From Turicibacter sp. (GTDB lineage Bacteria; Bacillota; Bacilli; MOL361; Turicibacteraceae): a DNA stretch of 32,512 nucleotides. Below, one piece after another: positions 17,952 through 25,107 of the stretch. The position numbers were made by a program, and so were the translations under genes. The DNA is taken from the NCBI GenBank assembly GCA_030531025.1, contig JAUMTV010000017.1:1-32512 (forward strand), in the 5' to 3' direction. A model generated the notes under the pieces. The model made no database searches. It saw only the letters and a list, made by a program, of their open reading frames with translations, and was not told where the DNA came from. Each line of letters opens with the position of its first letter. Position 1 is the first letter of the stretch.

Positions 17952-18013
17952 TGCTTGCGACTGGACTTGCACCAGTTTCTTGGGATACTTTAACTGCATA
18001 AGCTACACAAGCA
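17952..18013 (-). ncRNA. tRNA-like RNA element lacking an anticodon arm
   Basis: On the minus strand TGCTTGTG pairs with CGCAAGCA (8 bp, one G-U). Directly before the 3' arm is a perfect 5-bp stem ACTGG/CCAGT with the 7-base loop TGCAAGT, the geometry of a tRNA T-arm (TGCAAGT for the usual TTCAAnn). A D-arm-like GCTT/AAGT hairpin follows the 5' arm. Only ~10 bases lie where an anticodon arm should be, and no CCA is encoded. It may be a decayed tRNA or a structured leader element. Function is unknown. Confidence 0.5.
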
Positions 18014-18121
18014 TATTAGTAGCTATCTAAAGGATAACTACTTCATGTGAAAATTTAACTATTGGAGGAGGTGCCATAAAAATGGCTCGTAATGAAACAG
18101 TAGCAAAAACGTCTCGTCATT

Positions 18122-18197
18122 TGGCGCTCCCTGTAGGATTCGAACCTACAACCGCAGACTTAGAAGGTCTGTGCTCTATCCATTGAGCTAAGGAAGC
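18122..18197 (-). tRNA. tRNA-Arg (UCU anticodon)
   Basis: A 76-base tRNA with encoded CCA. The acceptor stem is GCTTCCT/AGGGAGC, the D-arm contains AGCTCAATGGATAGAGC, the anticodon stem is CAGAC/GTCTG with loop CTTCTAA (anticodon TCT), and the T-arm is TGTAGGTTCGAATCCTACA. It decodes AGA (and AGG by wobble). It lies inside the prophage in the late leader, so it could support late protein synthesis in an AT-rich phage. It shows no sign of being the attachment site. Confidence 0.95.
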
Positions 18198-18289
18198 ATG
18201 TTGAGGGATTTCTCCCTCTCACTCGTGTTTAGAACTAAAACATACATAGTTTCTGCTAACGCGATTCACCCTTGCGGATTCATCACCCT

Positions 18290-18350
18290 ATCATAATAAC
18301 ACAGTTTTTTTAATCAGTTACGACATAATTTACGCCATGTTTTACGCCAT
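18290..18350 (-). promoter_or_regulatory. Putative late promoter with three 12-bp activator repeats
   Basis: Read on the minus strand, three 12-base units follow head to tail: ATGGCGTAAAAC, ATGGCGTAAATT and ATGTCGTAACTG (18350-18315). A -10-like TATTAT/TATGAT lies at 18298-18290 with no good -35, which would fall on the edge of the last repeat. This is the arrangement of an activator-dependent promoter. The repeats begin four bases after the stop of the ArpU/RinA-like late regulator, the obvious candidate to bind them. Confidence 0.55.
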
Positions 18351-18353
18351 TCT

Positions 18354-18761
18354 TTAACTCAATAATTTCACAAGCTTATCGCATACCACCTTTAGCTTTC
18401 TGTTTATCGTTCTCTCGCCATATCCAAAAGTAATCGCAACTTCTTTATTCGTTTTATTATTCGTGTACTTATATAACACAATATCTAATTCTTCCTTGTG
18501 CGTTCTGGTAATTGACTCAAACACTTTTTCTACACGCTCAATATGCTGGTTTAACCATTTAATTTCATCATCTATTTCTTCAACCTCTTTGATTCGATGA
18601 CAATATGTTCCTTCAATACCTCCTCCATTCCCATATCCAAATTTGCTATAATCCGTTACTTTAATGGGAGGTTCATCAATAATACGTTGTTTTTTTCTCT
18701 CCAAAGAATCTACTCTTCCTTTACTGAAATTGTACTGATCAATAATTTCTTTTGCCGTCAC
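18354..18761 (-). CDS. ArpU/RinA-like late transcription regulator
   Basis: A 135-residue protein with a helical N-terminal half and a C-terminal sigma70 region 4-like HTH (NKTNKEVAITFGYGERTINRKL, ~100-125). It starts at GTG, preceded by AGGGGTGA. ArpU/RinA-type regulators are the last early gene before the terminase in many Firmicutes phages and switch on late genes. The direct repeats and weak promoter immediately downstream fit that role well. Binding to them is inferred. Confidence 0.8.
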   Translation of the reverse strand: MTAKEIIDQYNFSKGRVDSLERKKQRIIDEPPIKVTDYSKFGYGNGGGIEGTYCHRIKEVEEIDDEIKWLNQHIERVEKVFESITRTHKEELDIVLYKYTNNKTNKEVAITFGYGERTINRKLKVVCDKLVKLLS

Positions 18762-18786
18762 ACTCTCACCCCTAAAAATTCTGATT

Positions 18787-19083
18787 TTATTTACTGTTCT
18801 TTAATTCTACGATAAGTTGCTCTCTTGTCATTTTAAGTAATTCAAGTGAATATTCTAATAATTCACTATCATTAAAATCCTCCTTACGACAATACTTACA
18901 AGTAGCACCATCAAAGCTATCTACTTCCTCACCATCTTCATCTATTTCAACGCCATATTCAAATCCATCATCTTTTGCACATTCAACGCAACACCACACG
19001 TTACCACACTCACAATAAACGTAATCAATTACATCTGGAAATCCTTCTCCACATCTTTCACAAGAATAATAATCAATACCCAT
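18787..19083 (-). CDS. Small zinc-binding protein, unknown function
   Basis: A 98-residue protein with eight or more cysteines in zinc-finger spacing: CERCG at the start, YCECGNVWCCVECA near residues 28-41, and CKYC near residue 62. The middle is very acidic (VEIDEDGEEVDSFDG) and the C-terminus is helical. The C-x-C-G-x-x-x-C pattern recurs in the zinc protein at 21782-22108, which suggests a shared fold. It follows AAAGGAGG at ideal spacing. It could regulate transcription or bind a host factor. Confidence 0.75.
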   Translation of the reverse strand: MGIDYYSCERCGEGFPDVIDYVYCECGNVWCCVECAKDDGFEYGVEIDEDGEEVDSFDGATCKYCRKEDFNDSELLEYSLELLKMTREQLIVELKNSK

Positions 19084-19119
19084 TTTACTTCCTCCTTTAA
19101 TATCTATAAAAATTTAATT

Positions 19120-19320
19120 TTATTCATCATTTAAACAATTTAAAATTTCACAATATCTTTCGTTTGCTTCATCTTCAGTTTTAAAAATTTCTTCAAGGAA
19201 ATAATCGTCACTACCTAATACAAGGTAAATTCTGTAGCCACCATATACTGATTTTCCTTTCTCTAAATAATGAATCGCATCTTTGTTTACGTGTTTGTTG
19301 TCAAAATAAATAAATTTCAT
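19120..19320 (-). CDS. Small phage protein, unknown function
   Basis: A 66-residue acidic protein starting MKFIYFDNKHVNKDAIHYLE. The ATG at 19320 follows TAGGAGGT with a six-base spacer, so it is preferred over in-frame starts further upstream. The pattern suggests a small alpha/beta protein that may be a protein-binding inhibitor or host modulator. No family is recognised. Confidence 0.65.
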   Translation of the reverse strand: MKFIYFDNKHVNKDAIHYLEKGKSVYGGYRIYLVLGSDDYFLEEIFKTEDEANERYCEILNCLNDE

Positions 19321-19358
19321 CTTGATACCTCCTAAACTCATATAAATGTCTAATTTAA

Positions 19359-19544
19359 TTACTCGTCTATTTCCATTAAACACTCTGCTAATATTTGAAT
19401 AAGTCCTACAACGCTTTTTTTATCCAAAACAATACCAACTTTAATATCGTCAACCGTTGACGTTAATCGCACTGTACTTACCTGCGTATTAACTTCCAAT
19501 TTATCCATAGGTTCTCCATAATCATTAAATATTGCTCTCATCAT
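19359..19544 (-). CDS. Small phage protein, unknown function
   Basis: The 61-residue product starts at one of two adjacent ATG codons after AGGAGG. The second, at 19541, has the better spacing. It has a beta-rich first half (VSTVRLTSTVDDIKVGIVLD) and a hydrophobic helix (VVGLIQILAECLMEI). It lies in a series of small early genes after the LemA pair, and nothing ties it to a family. Confidence 0.6.
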   Translation of the reverse strand: MMRAIFNDYGEPMDKLEVNTQVSTVRLTSTVDDIKVGIVLDKKSVVGLIQILAECLMEIDE

Positions 19545-19576
19545 CAGTCCTCCTAAATGTGTTTAAAATTTGTAAT

Positions 19577-20293
19577 TTAATATAACCACTCGTTTTCTAA
19601 GTAATAAAATCCGTATATTACTCCACCAGTTAGCACGATCCATACTACCCAGAACAACCATAATCGCCCTTCGCCATCAATCAAATAGTTATAAGCTTGG
19701 TCTGTTGTTTTGTTTTCGTAAATGCTAGCTTTATCCGCTATCGTATTATCTTTCAAATTAGCGAATATTGTTCCTGTTAACTTGGGTTCAACGACGTAAT
19801 ATTTATATCTAATGTGGGAACTTTCCTTAACTGTTGTTAGATATGAGTCGTCCGGTCTATTGAACTGATTAAAGTCAAATTCCACATCTAAAAACGTAAC
19901 TTTCTCACTTTGTTTTTCTTCCGAACCTACTCTATCCCATGTCCAGTAAGTTTCAGTTCTATAACATGTACTTTTCCCACATTTATAACTAACTGTTCTT
20001 GTATGCTGCGTATATCGTTCCTTTACTTTCTTGATATACATATATTCGCCATCAATTTCAGGATAAGAAACACCGTCTATGGCAACCAAATCACCATAGA
20101 CAAAAGCATTTCCGACATTCGTCCTCATTCCGTACTTAAATAAATCTTTATCTTCAACATGAATCGCTTTGTTATATTGCTCGTTTCTGTCGAAAATGCT
20201 ATCGGAAATTTTCTCTGATATCAGGATTCCGATAATTAACATAGCAGCTATAATAATCACACTGAAGATAATCTCTCTTTTTGTAATATCCAT
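19577..20293 (-). CDS. Membrane protein paired with LemA
   Basis: A 238-residue protein with one N-terminal membrane helix (~9-26) and one C-terminal helix (~212-232). Between them is a ~180-residue soluble domain with a Cys pair in YKCGKSTCYR, followed by ETYWTWDRVG. The overall plan (anchor, large extracytoplasmic or cytoplasmic domain, second anchor) recalls TMEM43- or GIDE-type proteins, which can neighbour lemA, but the resemblance is weak. Its ribosome site GGAGAG lies on the lemA stop, so the pair is translated together. I do not recognise its function. Confidence 0.7.
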   Translation of the reverse strand: MDITKREIIFSVIIIAAMLIIGILISEKISDSIFDRNEQYNKAIHVEDKDLFKYGMRTNVGNAFVYGDLVAIDGVSYPEIDGEYMYIKKVKERYTQHTRTVSYKCGKSTCYRTETYWTWDRVGSEEKQSEKVTFLDVEFDFNQFNRPDDSYLTTVKESSHIRYKYYVVEPKLTGTIFANLKDNTIADKASIYENKTTDQAYNYLIDGEGRLWLFWVVWIVLTGGVIYGFYYLENEWLY

Positions 20294-20298
20294 ATGAA

Positions 20299-20844
20299 CT
20301 ACTCTCCAAATAAATTAGTTGGAGCATCTGAAGGAGCATCATAGTTCAGATAATCAAACCCTGCCTCTTCATAACCCAATAAATTTAACAGCTGCTTATT
20401 AGGAAACTTCTTAACGTAACGGTTATACTCTTTGATCTGCTTGTTATAGTTACTGCGATATTGAGCGATTAAGTTCTCAGTCACACTTAACTCATTCATT
20501 AACTCTTTGTAGTTCTCACTCGCCTTCAACTCTGGATAAGCTTCTGCCACAGATGAAATTAAAGTTGTTACATCACTAATATCACCTTTTTCATTCGCTC
20601 GTGCCTCTACTACATTCTGTAACGTCTCAGCTTCATGTTTATCATAATTTTTAACAGTATCAACTAAGTTATAAACCAGGTCCACTCGTCGCTTTTCTTG
20701 GACATTTATATCCGAATAAGCAACTTTCACTTGTTCTTCTAATGAGATAGCTTTATTTTGAACTCCATTCACCATAAACACACATAAAATAATAACCACT
20801 AACACACTTGCAATACTAATACCAATTAATTTTAAATTTTTCAT
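20299..20844 (-). CDS. LemA family protein
   Basis: The 181-residue protein has an N-terminal membrane helix (~5-27), then the LemA signature: a helix starting VKVAYSDINVQEKRRVDLVYNLVDTV, a central AYPELKASENYKELMNEL, and IAQYRSNYNKQIKEYN. It ends with an NLFGE-type tail. LemA proteins are membrane-anchored helical bundles with unclear function. They are common in bacterial chromosomes and unusual in phages. The gene is followed after five bases by the partner membrane protein. A strong hairpin lies in its leader. Confidence 0.88.
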   Translation of the reverse strand: MKNLKLIGISIASVLVVIILCVFMVNGVQNKAISLEEQVKVAYSDINVQEKRRVDLVYNLVDTVKNYDKHEAETLQNVVEARANEKGDISDVTTLISSVAEAYPELKASENYKELMNELSVTENLIAQYRSNYNKQIKEYNRYVKKFPNKQLLNLLGYEEAGFDYLNYDAPSDAPTNLFGE

Positions 20845-20861
20845 CTTAAATTCTCCTTACT

Positions 20862-20890
20862 GGTACAGGTTTAATCGCCTGTACCTTTTT
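20862..20890 (+). terminator. Hairpin before lemA, plus-strand terminator-like
   Basis: GGTACAGG and CCTGTACC form a perfect 8-bp stem with an 8-base loop, and TTTTT follows on the plus strand. On the minus strand the same hairpin lies just upstream of the lemA ribosome site. It could end antisense transcription or act as a leader hairpin. Confidence 0.5.
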
Positions 20891-20905
20891 AAACATCAAT
20901 TTTAT

Positions 20906-21157
20906 TTACTTTAAATCGATAGATAATACATCTTCTCCTAATTCATGATTAAACGAGCTGTACATCAGTTCAATCTCACACTCTCCATGTTTTTCGAACA
21001 TCTCACCTTCTACTGACTCATCATCACATCGATAATACCCATTATTTTCAACTTCATTTTTATACACTTCTAAATATAGACAATCCTCATCCTTGTCGAA
21101 AAACACTAATTCAATAAAATCAAAACCTAGATACCCTTTTAAATCTTCGAGTTTCAT
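20906..21157 (-). CDS. Small acidic phage protein, unknown function
   Basis: An 83-residue, strongly acidic protein starting MKLEDLKGYLGFDFIELVFF. The ATG at 21157 follows GGAGGAG at good distance and begins three bases from the stop of the upstream gene, so it is preferred over a start 36 bases upstream. Its high D/E content is like DNA-mimic or regulatory phage proteins, but there is no direct evidence of function. Confidence 0.65.
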   Translation of the reverse strand: MKLEDLKGYLGFDFIELVFFDKDEDCLYLEVYKNEVENNGYYRCDDESVEGEMFEKHGECEIELMYSSFNHELGEDVLSIDLK

Positions 21158-21159
21158 CT

Positions 21160-21351
21160 CTACTCCTCCACCGCACGCTCGCAAATACCACACAAAATAG
21201 GTTCGTACTCATTGCATAAATCTTCAATATTTACATCATAAGGCTTACCGATATAATCCAATGTTTTATGATCCACTTTTTGTTTAGCTAAAACGGCTAC
21301 TTCATGATAAAACTCTTTGTCGTTACCGCAATGCTCACACTTCAATGACAT
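21160..21351 (-). CDS. Small zinc-ribbon-like protein
   Basis: A 63-residue protein with CEHC near the start and CGIC near the end, plus one further Cys, so two CxxC knuckles could bind one zinc ion. The middle (DHKTLDYIGKPYDVNIEDL) is charged. This layout is common in tiny early phage proteins and MqsA-like N-termini, but no HTH follows. Function unknown. Confidence 0.65.
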   Translation of the reverse strand: MSLKCEHCGNDKEFYHEVAVLAKQKVDHKTLDYIGKPYDVNIEDLCNEYEPILCGICERAVEE

Positions 21352-21354
21352 CTG

Positions 21355-21768
21355 CTATTCCTCCAACTCAATCAGTTTCACATACACACAAGGTTCTTCA
21401 CCGTAATATTTCTTCACTTCACACTCCACGATCTGTTTATCATCTGCATATGCCAATCCATTTAAGGCATCTAACACACTTTTAGCAATATTGTCTGCAT
21501 CAGGCTTCACTGTAGGGCGAATTTTTCCGCTCAATTTAAGCTCTTTTTTCTTCTTGCTATCTGACTTAGGAACTGGCATAAACACCTCAATTTCGGCTCT
21601 TATCGCATTCTCAATAATCGTCCATCTCATCTGATTCGCATAATCTGAATAACACCATTTCACATATCCTTCATAATTGACCGTAGCCTGAGGCGTATAA
21701 ACACGCCCCTTGCTTAGTCTTGGTCGCTGCTTAGCTTGGACCATACCTGGAATCTTAAATACTCTCAA
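21355..21768 (-). CDS. RusA-like Holliday junction resolvase
   Basis: A 137-residue endodeoxyribonuclease of the RusA family. The signature VKPDADNIAKSVLDALNG gives D90, D92 and K96, and ADD at 108-110 supplies the third acidic site. The start RVFKIPGMVQAKQRPRLS is typical. RusA resolves four-way junctions formed during recombination-dependent replication and works with the Bet protein encoded upstream. Length matches the family. Confidence 0.92.
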   Translation of the reverse strand: MRVFKIPGMVQAKQRPRLSKGRVYTPQATVNYEGYVKWCYSDYANQMRWTIIENAIRAEIEVFMPVPKSDSKKKKELKLSGKIRPTVKPDADNIAKSVLDALNGLAYADDKQIVECEVKKYYGEEPCVYVKLIELEE

Positions 21769-21781
21769 ATAACTCTTCCTC

Positions 21782-22108
21782 CTAAAATAAACTCATTTGA
21801 TTTTCACTAACTTTTTTCTTACGTTTCACTGGTTTAATATCTCTAAGCACATAGATCAATAAATGCTGCGCTAATAATCTATTCAAATGCTTATCTCCTT
21901 GTGGAAAGATTAACTTGCCTGCTTTCAATTTCTCTACTGCGCAGCTACCGCAACGATCTAATTCGTCGAATGTGTACTGGTTCACACCAACTCGATGTAG
22001 TGATTTGGCTAAACAACTAAATCCACAATACCAAGCTCCACACTCACAAATTTGAGCCTGTTCCTTTACCGCCTTGCGTCCACAGTGGTTGCATATGATG
22101 CTCCCCAT
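21782..22108 (-). CDS. Zinc-finger protein ending in a sliding-clamp-like motif
   Basis: The 108-residue protein has a Cys-rich N-terminal half (CNHCG, CECGAWYCGFSC, CGSC) resembling a treble-clef or MYND-like finger. A Lys-rich linker KPVKRKKK follows, then the exact C-terminal end ENQMSLF. QMSLF fits the bacterial beta-clamp binding consensus QL(S/D)LF with one common change. The ATG lies inside the HNH gene (65-base overlap). It may be a clamp-recruited replication or repair accessory, or a blocker of the host clamp. Both are inferences from the motif. Confidence 0.7.
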   Translation of the reverse strand: MGSIICNHCGRKAVKEQAQICECGAWYCGFSCLAKSLHRVGVNQYTFDELDRCGSCAVEKLKAGKLIFPQGDKHLNRLLAQHLLIYVLRDIKPVKRKKKVSENQMSLF

Positions 22109-22826
22109 TCACTTCCGCCTCCGCTTCATCTAACTCGGTCAAATCACACTTCTTCATTAACCTTAACTCTACCAACGACTCTTTACTTAACTTAATACCG
22201 TCAAGATGATACCTAGCATTAAATGTTTTTTGCCCAATCGTGTGTGCTTCTTGATGATGATCCGCACACAATGTTAAGAATTTATGTTGACTATGATCAA
22301 CTTTCTTTCTATCTCGCCCCATTCCTATCGGATTTGTATGATGCAAATGAATCCCTATTGCCCGTTTATCCCGTTGGCAACACACACATTTACCATTCAT
22401 GATGTGATAGTAAATCCAGTTATTCGTCGTCCTTGCCATCGCATTAACCTTAGGGCTCATCTCAATATCCCATAACAACATGAACTCAATTAGGTAATCG
22501 ATAAAGTCTGTTGCTGTTGTTACATCTAAATCAGCTGTGCTAAACGGTTCAATTCCGTATGCCTCAACGAACTGTAATTTTAAATCTTCTTTTAACTGTT
22601 TTCTCTCTGACGGATGGTAGTCATAATGTTTGGCCACATCCCCAATCAAAGCGTGGATTAATTTATTTTGCGCTGATGTTATACTACGTCCATCATCAAA
22701 TCGGATAGCTCCACTCATCCACTTTTGAATTAGCTTCTTTGGAGCAAACCATCCAGGGACGTAGACCTTGAACCACGCACCCTTTTCGGTTTCTGTATAA
22801 TCAAAAAATATAGCTTTTTCAAACAT
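22044..22826 (-). CDS. HNH-type nuclease (HNHc_6-like, phage recombination locus)
   Basis: A 260-residue protein with a helical N-terminal region (~1-140) and a C-terminal HNH nuclease fold. The fold has CVCCQ, then IHLHHTNPIGMG and LTLCADHHQEAH, which supply zinc ligands and the catalytic His. Such putative HNHc nucleases often sit next to Bet/RecT and RusA in Firmicutes phages. The start lies two bases from the Bet stop. It probably processes DNA during recombination. The exact substrate is unknown. Confidence 0.82.
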   Translation of the reverse strand: MFEKAIFFDYTETEKGAWFKVYVPGWFAPKKLIQKWMSGAIRFDDGRSITSAQNKLIHALIGDVAKHYDYHPSERKQLKEDLKLQFVEAYGIEPFSTADLDVTTATDFIDYLIEFMLLWDIEMSPKVNAMARTTNNWIYYHIMNGKCVCCQRDKRAIGIHLHHTNPIGMGRDRKKVDHSQHKFLTLCADHHQEAHTIGQKTFNARYHLDGIKLSKESLVELRLMKKCDLTELDEAEAEVNGEHHMQPLWTQGGKGTGSNL

Positions 22827-22828
22827 TT

Positions 22829-23635
22829 TTATAATAAATGGCTCGCATCTTGAAGCTCTAACTCACTATAGTCAATAATCTCTTGTTGCTTTTGAGGTCG
22901 ATTTGCATAACTCACTTTATCTACTGGTTCAACTTTTTGCTCATAAACAACATTCTGAGTTGTTTTAAGAGTTTGTTCCTGTTGCTCCATAACTTCCGAC
23001 TCATCATACATGCCTTGATGCGTTTCTGGGAAAGCTTTGCGGAGCGCAGTTGATTCGGCAACTTTATGAATCATAACTGCTGGTCTATTAGTCCAGTTAG
23101 CATTAGGTGATCCATCCTTTTTCTTTTGTACAAACTCGCCAAAATTCACAACTACTTCTGTTGGTCTTGGAATATCCTTGCGCCAAACTGTCGCCCAAGC
23201 TCCAACTAATTCTTCACGAGATTTAATATATAAAGTTCCTTTTCGTTGTTCTAAATCTCCTGTTTCTTTATTCATAACAACAACACCAGACTCCATTCCG
23301 TCATAGTTCGGATTTGCAAATGCCCGTTTAAATGCTACATCTTTCGACACAACCATCGATGCTGGCTGATCGCCAAACTTAATGAGATAAGCATCTTTGA
23401 TAAATGGATTTAATTTTTGATGTTGGCATAACTTTAAGAACATTAGTAACTCTTGTGGAGTTACGTTAGCTTTTGGATCAACTAAAAAATCTCGAATTTG
23501 AGCCATAGATAATTCAATAGGTCCTGAATCAGTTTCAATTTTATGAATTTGATAATATCCTTCTTGTAAAGATAACTGATGTTTTTGTTGTAATTCTGCT
23601 AAATGATTTTGAGATTGTGATTGTACGTTTGTCAT
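22829..23635 (-). CDS. Phage recombination protein Bet (single-strand annealing)
   Basis: The 268-residue protein is of the Redbeta/Bet type. Marker stretches are LMFLKLCQHQKLNPFIKDAYL, KDVAFKRAFANPNYDG, GAWATVWRKD and KVAESTALRKAFPETHQGMYDE. It anneals complementary single strands and promotes strand invasion-free recombination and repair during phage replication. It usually works with an exonuclease, and none is evident in this window, which is odd. The HNH and RusA proteins next door may partly fill that role. The C-terminal ~60 residues are Q-rich and variable. Confidence 0.93.
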   Translation of the reverse strand: MTNVQSQSQNHLAELQQKHQLSLQEGYYQIHKIETDSGPIELSMAQIRDFLVDPKANVTPQELLMFLKLCQHQKLNPFIKDAYLIKFGDQPASMVVSKDVAFKRAFANPNYDGMESGVVVMNKETGDLEQRKGTLYIKSREELVGAWATVWRKDIPRPTEVVVNFGEFVQKKKDGSPNANWTNRPAVMIHKVAESTALRKAFPETHQGMYDESEVMEQQEQTLKTTQNVVYEQKVEPVDKVSYANRPQKQQEIIDYSELELQDASHLL

Positions 23636-23650
23636 TTTAAATTCCCCCTA

Positions 23651-24907
23651 TTATTTAATAATTTCGTAATGCATTCCGATACTTGCCATAATATTTTTGA
23701 AAGCTTTGAACTGTTCTGCTGTTCCATACAGTTTGATAGTCGCTGACATAATTGGTTCATCTGGTTTAGGTTTATAAATAGGCTCCACTGGTTCTTCATG
23801 AACAACTGGCTCATTCTCTGGTTGGTTCAGAATCTCTCTAGCCTCTTTTTCTTCTTCTTCAATCTCAGCAGCTAAACGTCGCTTACCTTCTGCGTGAATC
23901 TTATCTACAATTGATTGAACTTCCTCACCACTTGCTAATAATTCAATCCATCCAGTCGCATCTAAAGGTGTTTTTAATCGTGCATTATGCATCTCGCAAG
24001 TCGCTTTAATAATCTCTTGATGTCGAACCACGCTCATTTGGGCGATTTTTAGCGTTTCTGCGAGATTTTTTATTTCGGTAGTAATTTTACTCATCGAAGT
24101 TGTTTTGTTTAACCACGATGCCTTTATATCGATTTGAGCGCTATGTTTTTCATCTAACTCATACTCATCTACAATTTTTGTGATTTCTTCACGAATTAAA
24201 ACCTCTTTTTCTACCTTGCGTTGCTCTTCAATCTCTTTTAATTGGCTATCAATCGGTTTTTTAACATCTTGGATCAAAGCTACCAACTCTTTACAGTCTG
24301 CTTCAAATGTCGCAATAGGTTCGGATAAAGCCTTTTTAGTTTCCTTGCGGAATGCATCAATAGCCTTCTCTAACTTTCCTAACTCAGCATTAACCTTTTT
24401 GCAGTCCTTTTCTGTTTCAGCAGTAACAACTAAGTTGCTATATTTTACTAGGTGATCTTGCAACGCCAGCCTTAACCCCTCTTTGTTAAACTTAATTACT
24501 GGAATGCTTTTAGCTATGATTTGCAATTCCATAGTTTTTTCTTGTGCATTTTTAGCTTCACTAGCAGCAATCCATTTCTTCACAACTTCTACTTCTTCCA
24601 TTGGTTGAACAAGTTCGCCTAACTCATTGAAATACTCATAGTCTGTGAAATAACTTCCACATCGACTTTTAGAAACAAGGATATATACATCCAACTCTTT
24701 TCCATCAGCAACAGCTCTATAGATATCATTTCGATAAGAGTATTTCCCTTCATCGTGCCATGTTCCATCTTCACTTACATCTATGAAGCAAATTTCCTTA
24801 TAATCATGAATGTTCTGTAGAGTGACACATTCGCCATCATAACCACAACCTTCAATTTGTTCATTAAATTTTTCTAAAATTAATTCTTTTAATACTTGTA
24901 ATTCCAT
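23651..24907 (-). CDS. DUF1351 protein with an extra N-terminal domain
   Basis: A 418-residue protein. From residue ~125 to the end it matches DUF1351: FNKEGLRLALQDHLVKYSNLVV, then a long coiled coil rich in K and E, and a closing segment YGTAEQFKAFKNIMASIGMHYEI. DUF1351 proteins accompany Bet/RecT in Gram-positive phages and are thought to help recombination. The first ~120 residues (with GSYFTDYEYFNELGE) are unrelated and look like a separate phage domain fused on. The ATG overlaps the upstream stop. Confidence 0.8.
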   Translation of the reverse strand: MELQVLKELILEKFNEQIEGCGYDGECVTLQNIHDYKEICFIDVSEDGTWHDEGKYSYRNDIYRAVADGKELDVYILVSKSRCGSYFTDYEYFNELGELVQPMEEVEVVKKWIAASEAKNAQEKTMELQIIAKSIPVIKFNKEGLRLALQDHLVKYSNLVVTAETEKDCKKVNAELGKLEKAIDAFRKETKKALSEPIATFEADCKELVALIQDVKKPIDSQLKEIEEQRKVEKEVLIREEITKIVDEYELDEKHSAQIDIKASWLNKTTSMSKITTEIKNLAETLKIAQMSVVRHQEIIKATCEMHNARLKTPLDATGWIELLASGEEVQSIVDKIHAEGKRRLAAEIEEEEKEAREILNQPENEPVVHEEPVEPIYKPKPDEPIMSATIKLYGTAEQFKAFKNIMASIGMHYEIIK

Positions 24908-25107
24908 TACTCAAACCTCCATAATTCTGAAATATCATTCCAATCAACTTCCGATGGTTTATCATATTTAACAACAAACCTCTCACCGCAAGCACACTTA
25001 AACACCTCTTGATCGCCTATATGTTCATCGTTATATAGGCAATCATAGAGTTTAGTACATTTAGGGCACTCTGCGATTTTGTTGTACTTAAAACTTAGTG
25101 CATTCAT
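24907..25107 (-). CDS. Small zinc-ribbon protein
   Basis: The 66-residue protein has CPKC near residue 14, a further Cys, and CACGERF near residue 39, a zinc-ribbon layout, with an acidic C-terminus. Such small ribbons often bind nucleic acid or RNA polymerase. Its stop is fused to the next start as TAATG. No family can be named. Confidence 0.62.
   Translation of the reverse strand: MNALSFKYNKIAECPKCTKLYDCLYNDEHIGDQEVFKCACGERFVVKYDKPSEVDWNDISELWRFE

Larger units (their letters stand above)
17899..18289 (-). other. Untranslated late leader carrying tRNA and tRNA-like elements
   Basis: No protein gene is convincing here. From the likely late promoter leftward the leader holds a 6-bp hairpin GAGGGA-GAAA-TCCCTC (18203-18218), tRNA-Arg, a GCCAT/ATGGC hairpin near 18074-18087, the tRNA-like element, and ends at the terminator before terS. 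A packaging site (pac or cos) could also lie in this stretch, since small terminases usually bind near their own gene. Confidence 0.5.

Noticed and set aside
18082..18186. 34-codon plus-strand frame with a good GGAGGAGGT site before MARNETVAKTSRH
   Set aside because: More than half of it is the antisense of the tRNA-Arg gene, a common source of false proteins. The ribosome site is noted, but there is no other support.
17865..18353. Large ornate RNA (ROOL/GOLLD type) next to the prophage tRNA
   Set aside because: The available non-coding length is shorter than those classes and I saw no recognisable signature. Only the small tRNA-like element is supported.
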